The notes below the pieces were generated by a model that saw only the letters and a program-made list of their open reading frames with translations, did no database searches and was not told the origin of the DNA. This document shows positions 52,467-61,086 of a DNA stretch of 64,000 nucleotides, piece after piece. How positions within the stretch are numbered: position 1 is the first letter of the stretch; the number at the start of each line of letters is the position of its first letter. A program made the position numbers and the translations under genes. Source of the stretch: DAIOEK01 sp964648485 (GTDB lineage Bacteria; Chloroflexota; Anaerolineae; Anaerolineales; Anaerolineaceae); the NCBI GenBank assembly GCA_964648485.1, contig CAZYOF010000004.1, positions 1-64,000 on the forward strand, read 5' to 3'.

Positions 52467-53897
52467 TTATGGGCGGAGACCGCTTTCTACTACCAGGCGA
52501 GGGACAATTGACTCCCAGGTTACCGACATAAAATGCAAACCGCTAATACCCGGTATCTTGCGTACTTTTTCAATAATTTCCAGCGCTATCTGGACCCCTT
52601 CTTCTTTCGGGTCGGTTGCATTTTCAAGGCGGTCGATCAAATGTTTGGGAAAGTGGATACCGGGTATTTGATTCATAAACCGGGCAGCTTTTGCATTTTT
52701 GACTGGAGCAATCCCTGCCAGTAGATATGCTTTCCCTAAAACTCCATGTTTATCAAGCTCTTCCATATAATCGGTGAAACGGTTTGTATCATAAATTAAG
52801 TTTGTCTGGAAAAATTGTGCACCGGCATTTACCTTCTTTCGCTCGCGTATTCCCTGGAAGCGGACTTCTGATGCAAATGGAGAGCCCGCTGCTCCCAGGA
52901 AAATTTTTGGAGGTATTTTTATTTCTCGACCATCTAGAAATTGCCCTTCATCGCGCATCTTACGAAGGATCCAGAGCATTTGAATTGAGTCAATATCCCA
53001 GATATCCATTCTTCCATGCGGCATTGTGCCCATTCGTGGATGATCTCCGGTCAGGCAGAGTATGTTCCTAATTCCAAGAGCACTGGCACCCAGCACTTCA
53101 GCCTGCACACCCATCCGCGTCCGATCACGTGCTGCAATCTGTAAAACCGGTTCCAGACCGTTTTGATGGGTAATCACAGCACAGGCAAAGGAAGACATAC
53201 GGGGCGTAGCTGAAGGACTGTCAGTGTAATTGGCTGCATCAACATAATCACGAAGCATTTCCACTTTTTTAATTACATCAGCTGGTGAATCAGAAAGAGG
53301 AGGTGAAATTTCTACAGTAATGGCAAACTCGCCATTAACTAATTTTTGTTCTAGCCTTGAAACTGGTTCATGTTCAACGGGTGGATGATACTCTCGGTCA
53401 CCTGACCACCAGATCGGTTGACGAATATCGCGGAAAAATTTTTCGACAGCCTGAGCCCTTGCTTTTGGAGAAGAAAAAAGAATTTTCCATGTACCTGAAA
53501 GACCAATTTCCTTTTTCCAATGCCGGTATCCATCCAACCAGGTATCTGTGCCAACTTTTTCCCAGTCTAAAGGAGGCAACACTTCCAGGAGGTACTCATT
53601 ACGTCCGAGCTTTTCTGATCTTTCATAAATTTTGTACCAGATACATGGCCGGGTTGGATCTACATAGCAGCCATCGGCACTGGAACCACCACAAGGACCG
53701 TTTCTTAAGCCCTTGGCGCATTCCATCGGGCAGATAAAAGCAGTTTCTTGCAGCAGACAATTGCCACACATGCGGCAACCAAAAAAAGCACCTTTAAGGA
53801 ATCTTTCAATACTAGCGGTAAGCCTATCTAAAGGAGGTTCTTTATGAAAGGGGAAATATGCAGGTTGCCAGCGTCTTCCGGGGGTAAATCCAGGCAT
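52467..53897 (-). CDS. MetV-MetF fusion: methylenetetrahydrofolate reductase with N-terminal Cys-rich domain
   Basis: Two parts in one 476-residue protein. The N-terminal 90 residues hold eight Cys (C41, C44, C47, C56, C60, C69, C77, C85; GCRMCGNCLLQET, GPCGGSSADGCYVD), the pattern of the MTHFR_C/MetV family, expected to bind zinc or an iron-sulfur cluster. Residues about 185-476 are the MTHFR TIM barrel (FAITVEISPPLSD, VDAANYTDSPSATPRMS, LGIRNILCLTGDHPRMG, YLLAGIAPVKNAKAA). In acetogens MetV and MetF are two subunits of the ferredoxin/NADH-linked reductase. Here they are fused. It may feed methyl-THF to methionine synthesis or a Wood-Ljungdahl-type branch; the window holds no other genes to decide. 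Confidence 0.85.
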   Translation of the reverse strand: MPGFTPGRRWQPAYFPFHKEPPLDRLTASIERFLKGAFFGCRMCGNCLLQETAFICPMECAKGLRNGPCGGSSADGCYVDPTRPCIWYKIYERSEKLGRNEYLLEVLPPLDWEKVGTDTWLDGYRHWKKEIGLSGTWKILFSSPKARAQAVEKFFRDIRQPIWWSGDREYHPPVEHEPVSRLEQKLVNGEFAITVEISPPLSDSPADVIKKVEMLRDYVDAANYTDSPSATPRMSSFACAVITHQNGLEPVLQIAARDRTRMGVQAEVLGASALGIRNILCLTGDHPRMGTMPHGRMDIWDIDSIQMLWILRKMRDEGQFLDGREIKIPPKIFLGAAGSPFASEVRFQGIRERKKVNAGAQFFQTNLIYDTNRFTDYMEELDKHGVLGKAYLLAGIAPVKNAKAARFMNQIPGIHFPKHLIDRLENATDPKEEGVQIALEIIEKVRKIPGISGLHFMSVTWESIVPRLVVESGLRP

Positions 53898-54132
53898 GTT
53901 AATAACAGTATCCTATTCCTATGTGATGTTTCATTATATCAAGGTGTAGTTTTTACGTTTCAAATAATCGTCATTACAACTTCACAATAAATGTCAAATT
54001 CTGGTGGATATTTATCATAATTTTCACACAAAATTAATAACAGAGCAAATCGACGTGCTATAATGACGGGGTGCGAAGAGTATCGGAAGCATATCAAAGC
54101 CTTAAGCAGTTAACAAAGGAAAAGAAAGTAAC

Positions 54133-55917
54133 ATGGCAATTCCAGACCTCACCTTTCTTCATGCACCCTCGGTGTATGATTTTCGAAGAGAATCAATTTT
54201 ATACGGACCAGTTTCAGATCTGGTCCCATCCACACCAGTTTTCGAGATGTACCCAATCGGATTTACCACGATAGCAGAGTATCTTGAGAGGGCAGGTTTT
54301 CGATGCCGGATTATCAATCTGGCTGTCAGAATGCTTGAAGATAGGCATTATGATGTAGAAAAAACAATTCAGAAAAATGATTCAATTATCTTCGGTATTG
54401 ATCTTCACTGGCTTCCTCATGCCCACGGATCCATTGAAGTAGCAAAAATTGTTAAGAGATTACATCCTAACCGACCGGTATTATTTGGTGGAATCAGTTC
54501 AACATATTTCCATAAGGAATTAATTGAATACCCGGCTGTGGATTTCATTATCCGGGGAGATTCAACAGAGTTGCCCTCGCTTGAACTTGTCAGATACATC
54601 CGGCAGGGGGGCGAAGTTCACCCGATAGTCGATAGCGAAGATGCAAGAAAGCTGGATGCAATCCCAAACCTGGTATGGAAAGATGCCAGTGGGCAAGCGC
54701 ATATCAATCCCATCACATATAGCCCGGATACACTCGATGGAATTCTCCTCGATTACTCTGGTGTGGTGAAATCAGTGGTTCGATATCGTGATCTTGCCAG
54801 TTATATTCCATTCAAACGCTGGACCAGTTATCCGATCACAGCAGCACTTACTGTGCGTGGTTGCCGTTACAATTGCACAACCTGTGGCGGCGGATGTACC
54901 GTTTATCGTGATGTGCATAACCGAAAAACACCAGCTTATCGGAAGCCAGAAGATCTGGCAAATGATATTCGTAGAATTGGTTCTTTTAGCAAAGGTCCTG
55001 TGATGGTTTTGGGAGATATCCGCCAGCCAGGAGAAGAATATGCGGATCGTTTCTTAAAGGCGATCGAAGGATATAAAAAACCATTATTTTTTGAACTCTT
55101 TGATGCATGGCCGCGTGAATTTATTTTCAAACTGGCGAAAGCTATTCCAAATTTTGTAATTGAGATTTCCATGGAATCTCATGATGAACGTGTCCGACGG
55201 GCATTTAACCGTCCATACACGAATGAAGAAATCGAAAAAACCATTGATGACGCCATTGAAGCAGGGTGCCAGCGCTTAGATTTATTCTTTATGGTGGGTA
55301 TTCCTGAACAGACATACGAAAGTGTGATGGAGACGGTTGAATATTCGAGAAAGATGCTGGAAAAATATTCCAGAAATGGGATTCATCATGTTGTTCCGTT
55401 TATCTCTCCCATGGCGCCTTTTCTGGATCCAGGTTCACGTGCATTCGAAAATCCAGAAAAATATGGATACACACTTTTTGCCCGAACGCTCGAAGAGCAC
55501 CGTCAAAACTTACTTGCTCCAAGCTGGAAGTATGTCTTGAATTATGAAACGAAATGGATGAATCGTGATCAGATAGTGGCAGCCACCTACGAAGCCGGAA
55601 AGCGAATGAACGCAATGAAGGCAGAATATGGTGTTATCTCGCCAGAAAAAGCAGCCGCCACAGAAGCTCGAATTTTGCAAGCAGAACAGCTCATAAAAGA
55701 AATTGATGAATTGATGAAAATTGAAGATGAAACTATCCGGCGACAAAAAATACTTGACCTTAAGCACCGGGTACATAATTCGAACGAGTCAACTGTATGT
55801 GACAAACGCGAGTTGGAAGCTCCTATGAAAGGACTAAAGATAAGTGTGTTCGGAGCAGCCAGGTTAGTAATTGCCGGTTGGCTAAATGATGCAAAAAGGG
55901 CGTTATTTCCGGGTTAA
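54133..55917 (+). CDS. B12-binding radical SAM protein
   Basis: A 594-residue protein. An N-terminal cobalamin-binding-like Rossmann domain (about 1-190; PIGFTTIAEYLERAGF, IFGIDLHWLPHAHGS, RPVLFGGISSTYFHKELI) is followed by the radical SAM core with CRYNCTTC (Cys near 244, 248 and 251; CxxxCxxC), then VIEISMESHDERVRRAFNR and FFMVGIPEQTYESVM. The C-terminal 100 residues form a charged coiled coil. It looks like the TIGR04190 (Ta0216) branch of B12/SAM proteins, a reading from memory. Substrate unknown, methylation or rearrangement being the usual chemistry. No operon partner. Confidence 0.88.
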   Translation: MAIPDLTFLHAPSVYDFRRESILYGPVSDLVPSTPVFEMYPIGFTTIAEYLERAGFRCRIINLAVRMLEDRHYDVEKTIQKNDSIIFGIDLHWLPHAHGSIEVAKIVKRLHPNRPVLFGGISSTYFHKELIEYPAVDFIIRGDSTELPSLELVRYIRQGGEVHPIVDSEDARKLDAIPNLVWKDASGQAHINPITYSPDTLDGILLDYSGVVKSVVRYRDLASYIPFKRWTSYPITAALTVRGCRYNCTTCGGGCTVYRDVHNRKTPAYRKPEDLANDIRRIGSFSKGPVMVLGDIRQPGEEYADRFLKAIEGYKKPLFFELFDAWPREFIFKLAKAIPNFVIEISMESHDERVRRAFNRPYTNEEIEKTIDDAIEAGCQRLDLFFMVGIPEQTYESVMETVEYSRKMLEKYSRNGIHHVVPFISPMAPFLDPGSRAFENPEKYGYTLFARTLEEHRQNLLAPSWKYVLNYETKWMNRDQIVAATYEAGKRMNAMKAEYGVISPEKAAATEARILQAEQLIKEIDELMKIEDETIRRQKILDLKHRVHNSNESTVCDKRELEAPMKGLKISVFGAARLVIAGWLNDAKRALFPG

Positions 55918-55928
55918 ATCTCACTTAT

Positions 55929-56654
55929 CTATTTCGATTTTTCTATAACGCGATCCTGAATCGCGTTATTTCTTAATCCTGTTATTGTTATTTCTGCTCC
56001 ATCTTCAAACAGATACATTAGCAGTGCATAGATAAAGAGGATAATTCCTAACATCTCAAGAGATTCTTCGATTGTATATGCCCAGAAAAACGGCTGGCTG
56101 TTAGATTTGAAATAATGGATTACAACGCCACCGATCATCTCAAATCCGACCGCTCCCAGAATATAAATAGATCCGGCTATGCCAAATCTTTTCTTGCTGG
56201 ATCCGGGTAGATTTCGAAAGAAGTGAAAAAATGCTATGACCAGTATCGGAATGAGGATTACAAGTAGCAATACCCAGCTAAAGGTGAATATTCCAGCAGG
56301 TCCCATTCCAAAAACATTTGATAAATATTTCATGCTGAGCTCATGAAGAATGGAGCCTTCATCAATGGCAATATAGAGGAAACCAAGGCTTAGTAAATAC
56401 CAATGAAACGTAAAGCGGTCTTTTTTCAGTCTTGAATTTATGGCAATAATAAACAGTAATAAAGCAGAAAATCCCAGTAACAAAACAGTAAATGAGGTTG
56501 GTATATTTGATTCATTGTTGAGATTGAATATCGGAATGATATTTTTGAGTTTGATGATTTTGTATCGATCAAGGTACCAGGTTGCCAGGTGCAGCATTAA
56601 CAAAATACCTTGAAGTAACAAAAGGTAATTTGCGATAAGTTTTGGTTGAATCAC
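55929..56654 (-). CDS. Multi-spanning membrane protein of unknown function
   Basis: A 241-residue protein with six or seven membrane segments (about 10-28, 53-72, 83-105, 122-145, 158-180, 195-215). Acidic residues lie at or in the membrane (AIDEGSILHE, FEMIGGVVIHY, IEESLEMLG), which might be a metal or proton site. No family recognised. It converges with the radical SAM gene, whose terminator hairpin lies within its last codons. Confidence 0.6.
   Translation of the reverse strand: MIQPKLIANYLLLLQGILLMLHLATWYLDRYKIIKLKNIIPIFNLNNESNIPTSFTVLLLGFSALLLFIIAINSRLKKDRFTFHWYLLSLGFLYIAIDEGSILHELSMKYLSNVFGMGPAGIFTFSWVLLLVILIPILVIAFFHFFRNLPGSSKKRFGIAGSIYILGAVGFEMIGGVVIHYFKSNSQPFFWAYTIEESLEMLGIILFIYALLMYLFEDGAEITITGLRNNAIQDRVIEKSK
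55945..55969 (+). terminator. Hairpin after the radical SAM gene, inside the end of the convergent gene
   Basis: Perfect 10-bp arms (ATAACGCGAT at 55945-55954, ATCGCGTTAT at 55960-55969) with loop CCTGA. On the plus strand it is followed by a short T-rich stretch (TTCTTAAT). It lies 28 bases past the plus-strand stop and within the coding end of the minus-strand gene. Confidence 0.5.
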
Positions 56655-56696
56655 AATGTTAATTTAGTTCATTCGTTGCTCTATTGCCAATTCTCA

Positions 56697-57662
56697 TTAT
56701 GTTATCTTAAATGCTGACAGTGCAGCATTTAAACGTGCTTGTTCGACTTCTTCTATAGTGCATCCTATGATGTCTCGTGCGTTTTGATATTCGTCCTGCA
56801 GTGTCAAGTTACCCATTAAAGAGGGATCATCGGTATTTATTGTTGCCAGAATGCCATGTCGGAGGAAAACCGGAAGGGGGTGGTCTTTCATTCTGGTGAC
56901 GGCAGTAGTGAGAACATTACTGGTCGGGCAACATTCGATGGCAATTTCTTTTCGGGCGAGCATATCCAGTAGACGTGGATCATCTATTGCATGTACTCCA
57001 TGTCCGATGCGGTCTGGTGATAGAGTATCAATTGTTTCACGAACCGAATCAGGACCAGCGAACTCACCCGCATGCGCGGTTATTTTTAAACCTGCGTCTC
57101 TTGCTTTGTCAAACAAATCCTTGAACTCACTAGCTGGATGACGGGCTTCGTCTCCGGCGAGGTCAATTCCGCTGATGCCTGAATCTCTGTACCTTAATCC
57201 GCATTCCAATTCAACAGAGCAAGCTTCGGCACCATAGGTTCTAGAAAGGATGACTAGAAGAGATGATTTCATTTTTGAGTTTTTCGAAAACTCCTGCCAG
57301 CCTTCACAGACAGCAGCGGTGACGGAAAATGGGTCCAGTTTATGGAGCTCAGCCATAAAAAGCGGGCTAAAGCGCAATTCCAGGTAATCCAGTCCCTCGT
57401 CTTCCGCATCTTGAAGACACTCCATTGTTACCTGCCTGCAGATTGTGTCATTAACAAATACCTGTCTGAGAATATCGAATTTGGGGAGAAGGAGCAAAAT
57501 ATCCGAGGTGGGTTTTTGGATCCAGACATGGGGTTGTAAACCTTCCACTGTCCAGGCTGGGAGTGGAAGTTGGTGCTGTCTGGAAATTTCTATGACTGTT
57601 TCCAGCTGAACTGCGCCTTCCAAATGACGGTGTAAATCAATCATGGGTAAATTTTTATCCAT
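56697..57662 (-). CDS. add: Adenosine deaminase
   Basis: Converts adenosine to inosine. Zinc-binding HRH is in MIDLHRHLEGAV, the later His in HAGEFAGP and the catalytic acids in RIGHGVHAIDDP and NTDDPSLMG. ECCPTSNVLT is a further family motif. The ATG at 57662 was chosen because GAGG lies 7 bases upstream; a TTG four codons earlier is inside this site. The length of 321 residues is normal. Purine salvage. It is divergent from the unknown gene at 57759. Confidence 0.93.
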   Translation of the reverse strand: MDKNLPMIDLHRHLEGAVQLETVIEISRQHQLPLPAWTVEGLQPHVWIQKPTSDILLLLPKFDILRQVFVNDTICRQVTMECLQDAEDEGLDYLELRFSPLFMAELHKLDPFSVTAAVCEGWQEFSKNSKMKSSLLVILSRTYGAEACSVELECGLRYRDSGISGIDLAGDEARHPASEFKDLFDKARDAGLKITAHAGEFAGPDSVRETIDTLSPDRIGHGVHAIDDPRLLDMLARKEIAIECCPTSNVLTTAVTRMKDHPLPVFLRHGILATINTDDPSLMGNLTLQDEYQNARDIIGCTIEEVEQARLNAALSAFKIT

Positions 57663-57758
57663 CAAACGCCTCAAATTAAGGAAACAAGCCGATTAGATAT
57701 TATTGATTATTATGACATACTTCTAATGAAAAGTATGGGTATGCTTCTTGCATCATAG

Positions 57759-58835
57759 ATGCTGTCGAGAAAACATATGTTTGCACCTGTCACTCACTTC
57801 CTACCTTTAACAAAAATTCGTCGTGAACGGGTTTTACCCTTCCCCGGCAAGATACTGGTTCAGAGCGGTCAGCATGTCAGATCAACAGATGTGATCGCCG
57901 AAGCCAGAATCTCGCAGAAACACATCTTACTGGATGTATCTGCGGCGCTGAGCGTAAATGCAGATCAGGCAGACAGATCGCTGATGGTCAGCCCAAACCA
58001 GGTGGTCGGTGAAGGGGATGTTCTAGCCGGGCCAGTTGGAATCATCCCGCGAGTTGTTCGCGCACCTCATCCCGGTAGGATTATTTACTGCGGAGAAGGA
58101 CAGATCCTGTTTGAGGTGGATAGTGAACCTTTGCAGATTCGTGCTGGTATGGATGCTGTCGTAAAAGGTTTGATCGCTGAGCGCGGAGCGGTGCTTGAAG
58201 CTTCTGGAGCGCTGGTTCAAGGTGTCTGGGGGAATGGCCAGGTGGATCAAGGTATGCTCTATATGGCTGCTGCTACACCCCGTGATGAATTGCTTCCAGA
58301 TATGGTCGATGTATCGATGCGAGGTATGGTTTTACTTGCTGGTCATATTGCCCGCCTGGAAACCATCAAAGCATTGCAAAAGGGATCGGTCAAAGGGTTG
58401 ATCACAGCCAGTATCACAGCCAATCTCGTTCCAGCAGCTTCTCAGCTATCCTTCCCCATTCTGGTGCTGGATGGGTTTGGTAAGATCCCGATGAATTCTT
58501 TCGCTTTTAAAGTCCTTGCAAATAACGAGAAGCGGGAAGTCGCGGTAAATGCAAGCTATTGGGACCGTTTCACCGATTCGCGACCTGAGGTGGTCATTCC
58601 ATTACCCACCACCGATGTGTTGGACTCTCCCAAGTCAACCGCTGTCTTCACCCCCGGTCAAAATGTGCGCATAATCAAAAATCCACTTGCCGGAGAAGTT
58701 GGCAAGCTTATTGCATTAAGAAATGAACAGACACCCATGAGCAACGGATTACGGGTCCCCGCAGCCGTTGTGCACCTGGAAAATGGCGACCAAACCATTA
58801 TCCCGCTGGTGAACCTGGATGTCCTAGGATCCTGA
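57759..58835 (+). CDS. Conserved-looking protein of unknown function
   Basis: A 358-residue protein I cannot assign. The N-terminal part (about 25-125) has repeated short PG/HPGR turns (LPFPGKILVQSGQHV, VRAPHPGRIIYCGEGQIL) reminiscent of the barrel-sandwich hybrid folds of RnfC or biotinyl domains. The middle third is mixed alpha/beta with Gly-rich strands (GMVLLAGHIARLET, VKGLITASITANLV). The C-terminal 60 residues (GQNVRIIKNPLAGEVGKL) resemble a KOW-like beta barrel. No signal peptide and no membrane segment. It is 21 bases before the LPxTG gene. GC-rich codon use. Confidence 0.55.
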   Translation: MLSRKHMFAPVTHFLPLTKIRRERVLPFPGKILVQSGQHVRSTDVIAEARISQKHILLDVSAALSVNADQADRSLMVSPNQVVGEGDVLAGPVGIIPRVVRAPHPGRIIYCGEGQILFEVDSEPLQIRAGMDAVVKGLIAERGAVLEASGALVQGVWGNGQVDQGMLYMAAATPRDELLPDMVDVSMRGMVLLAGHIARLETIKALQKGSVKGLITASITANLVPAASQLSFPILVLDGFGKIPMNSFAFKVLANNEKREVAVNASYWDRFTDSRPEVVIPLPTTDVLDSPKSTAVFTPGQNVRIIKNPLAGEVGKLIALRNEQTPMSNGLRVPAAVVHLENGDQTIIPLVNLDVLGS

Positions 58836-58856
58836 TAGGAATATGAAGAGGTGACC

Positions 58857-59474
58857 ATGTCTGACCTTGATTTCACCAATTTTGAGCAAGAACCCCAAAA
58901 ACCCCAGCGGGGTAATAAAACTTTCATGGTAATTGCTGGAATATTGGCGGCAATTATTTTGGTTGCAATTGTAGCAGCTGCAGCGTATGCCATTCTGGTT
59001 CTCCCCCGGCAGAATGCCGCCCGCGCAGAGCAGGCTATTCAAATTAATGCCCAGAATACTGCAACTGTGATGGCAGTGACCGCGGCTGCAATGACAGAAA
59101 TGGCACCTACTGAGACTCCTTTGCCTACGGATACACCAGAACCTACCGAAACACCCGAACCGACCGCCACACCCGAGCCCACCATGACACCTGAGCCTAA
59201 AGAGGCGGATGTGATTGCCATGGGCGGCGGCATGGATGAGGAACAGGCAATTACAGCAACAGTTTCAGCTTTATTAACGATGGCAGCTGGTGGAAAACCG
59301 GAAGAAGCAGCTGTAACCGTTGTTGCCGGAACTGATCCAAATATTGCTGCGACTGCCCTGCCGACGACCGGATTCATTGATGAAATTGGTATTCCATCGG
59401 TAATTGGTTTAGGATTTCTCTTCATACTATTGATTGTTGTCACACGTAGAGCGCGTATGGCACGCAGCAGCTAA
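58857..59474 (+). CDS. Membrane protein with Pro/Thr/Glu repeat and C-terminal LPxTG-like sorting signal
   Basis: A 205-residue protein. One TM helix near residues 24-50, then a linker of short TPEP/TETP repeats (about 85-115; LPTDTPEPTETPEPTATP in part), a small globular part and a C-terminal LPTTG followed by a hydrophobic stretch and a basic tail (VTRRARMARSS), which is the pattern of a sortase substrate. The first helix could be a signal anchor. GAGG precedes the ATG at 58857. It follows the unknown 358-residue gene and ends before two terminators. Confidence 0.75.
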   Translation: MSDLDFTNFEQEPQKPQRGNKTFMVIAGILAAIILVAIVAAAAYAILVLPRQNAARAEQAIQINAQNTATVMAVTAAAMTEMAPTETPLPTDTPEPTETPEPTATPEPTMTPEPKEADVIAMGGGMDEEQAITATVSALLTMAAGGKPEEAAVTVVAGTDPNIAATALPTTGFIDEIGIPSVIGLGFLFILLIVVTRRARMARSS

Positions 59475-59504
59475 TTTATTATCTGTTTTATTCTCCCTAT
59501 TCCG

Positions 59505-59534
59505 AAAGGACGGCCTTGAGCAGCCGTCCTTTTG
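59505..59534 (+). terminator. Intrinsic terminator after the LPxTG gene
   Basis: AAAGGACGGC (59505-59514) pairs with GCCGTCCTTT (59523-59532) with an 8-base loop and TTTT overlapping the right arm. Confidence 0.85.
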
Positions 59535-59543
59535 GTAAAAAAT

Positions 59544-59568
59544 GCTCTCAAATATGAGAGCTTTTTTT
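59544..59568. terminator. Bidirectional terminator between LPxTG and phosphohexomutase genes
   Basis: GCTCTCA (59544-59550) pairs with TGAGAGC (59555-59561). Seven T residues follow on the plus strand, and on the minus strand the stem is followed by ATTTTTT. It serves both convergent genes. Confidence 0.9.
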
Positions 59569-59593
59569 AATTGTAGCAAATTATAGTAACAAT

Positions 59594-61057
59594 CTACTTT
59601 ACAATCCCTGCCGCGAATTGATTTCCAAAGTCGAGTAATTCTTTCACCATGTCCTGAGTTCTGCCTTCGGCGTAAACACGCAGAACAGCCTCTGTTCCAG
59701 AAGGGCGGATTAAGAGCCATGAATCATCTGCCAGAATGTACTTCACGCCATCCAAAGTGGATACTTCCTTCATAGTCTGTCCACCAATGGCAGATGGTGC
59801 TTCCAGGGTGAGTTTTTTGACCATCAAATCTTTGGCAACCGGGTGTTTCAAGCGAATATCCGTTCGTTCATAAAAAGCTGGTCCGACTTCCTTGAGCAAA
59901 TCTTCCACCAAACCATAGAGCGTGGTTTTAGATTCAGCGATGATCTCCAGTAACAACAACCCCATGAGAACACCATCCCCTTCAGGGATGTGCCCCTGGA
60001 AGGATATGCCGCCAGATTCTTCGCCTCCGATCAAGACATTTTCATTCATCATGTAATCGGCGATGTGATTGAATCCGACCGGGGTCTCATGGCAGGGAAG
60101 TCCGTATTTTTCAGCCAGACGGTCGATCATGCGGGTGGTCGAAACAGTTCGGACAACTGATCCCCGTAAACCGCGCTTATGATAAAGGTAACGCAAGGCA
60201 AGAGCCATGATTTTATGCGGATCTACAAAATTACCACGTTCGTCCATGGCGCCAATGCGGTCCGCATCGCCATCCGTTGCCAATCCGAAACCACCGGAGC
60301 CCATGGAAATTGCTCCAGCCAGTGCGCCGAGGTAATGGGCAATCGGTTCAGGATGTACCCCGCCAAAACCGGGATTCATTTCTCCTCGGATCTCGTGTAC
60401 TTCACAACCGGTTCCCTGAAGAATCCCCTTGATTACACCACGGCCGGATCCATACATGGAATCTACTACGAAACGTTGGGGGTTTTCGGCAATAATATCA
60501 AAGTCAATAAGCCTGCGAAGTTGTTCATTATAAGCAATTATGGGATTGAAGCGTTGGATTAATCCTTCATTCCTGGCGAGATCGTAATCCATCAAGTTAG
60601 GGCCACGACCCTGGGATTCGTTTTCATTGAGATAAATCTCTACCAGGCGGCATTGTTCAGGAGATGCTGATCCTCCGTAAGATGCTTTGAGTTTCACTCC
60701 ATTATAGCGAGGGGCATTGTGGCTGGCAGTGATCATCACACCGGCGATGGCGTGTAAGTTTTCTACAGCATACGAAATAGCCGGGGTGGGGGCATCAGCT
60801 TGCGCGAGATAAACAGAAAATCCGTTGGCCGCCAGTACACGGGCAACCTCATTTGCATAGCGATCAGAGAGGAATCGGGTATCAAATCCCACAACCATCT
60901 TTTTAATATCCGGGGGAATTTCAGGACAGCATCCGTTTGTCCAATGTTTAGTTGCAACAGCATCGGCTATGGCTTGCGTGACAAGGCGCAAATTTGAAAA
61001 TGTAAAAGTGTCTGAAATGACTGCGCGCCAACCATCGGTGCCAAAATGTATCGACAT
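59594..61057 (-). CDS. Phosphoglucomutase/phosphomannomutase family protein
   Basis: A 487-residue alpha-D-phosphohexomutase. The phosphoserine loop is TASHNAPRYNGVK, the metal loop is ATDGDADRIGA, the sugar-binding loop is GEESGGISFQGHIPEGDG and the phosphate-binding loop is RPSGTEAVLRVYAE. Interconverts glucose-1-phosphate and glucose-6-phosphate or the mannose pair, giving precursors for glycans and for the GT20 pathway. Specificity is unresolved by motifs. Confidence 0.93.
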   Translation of the reverse strand: MSIHFGTDGWRAVISDTFTFSNLRLVTQAIADAVATKHWTNGCCPEIPPDIKKMVVGFDTRFLSDRYANEVARVLAANGFSVYLAQADAPTPAISYAVENLHAIAGVMITASHNAPRYNGVKLKASYGGSASPEQCRLVEIYLNENESQGRGPNLMDYDLARNEGLIQRFNPIIAYNEQLRRLIDFDIIAENPQRFVVDSMYGSGRGVIKGILQGTGCEVHEIRGEMNPGFGGVHPEPIAHYLGALAGAISMGSGGFGLATDGDADRIGAMDERGNFVDPHKIMALALRYLYHKRGLRGSVVRTVSTTRMIDRLAEKYGLPCHETPVGFNHIADYMMNENVLIGGEESGGISFQGHIPEGDGVLMGLLLLEIIAESKTTLYGLVEDLLKEVGPAFYERTDIRLKHPVAKDLMVKKLTLEAPSAIGGQTMKEVSTLDGVKYILADDSWLLIRPSGTEAVLRVYAEGRTQDMVKELLDFGNQFAAGIVK

Positions 61058-61086
61058 AGATCCATATCTCCGGGAGAAGAAAATTA

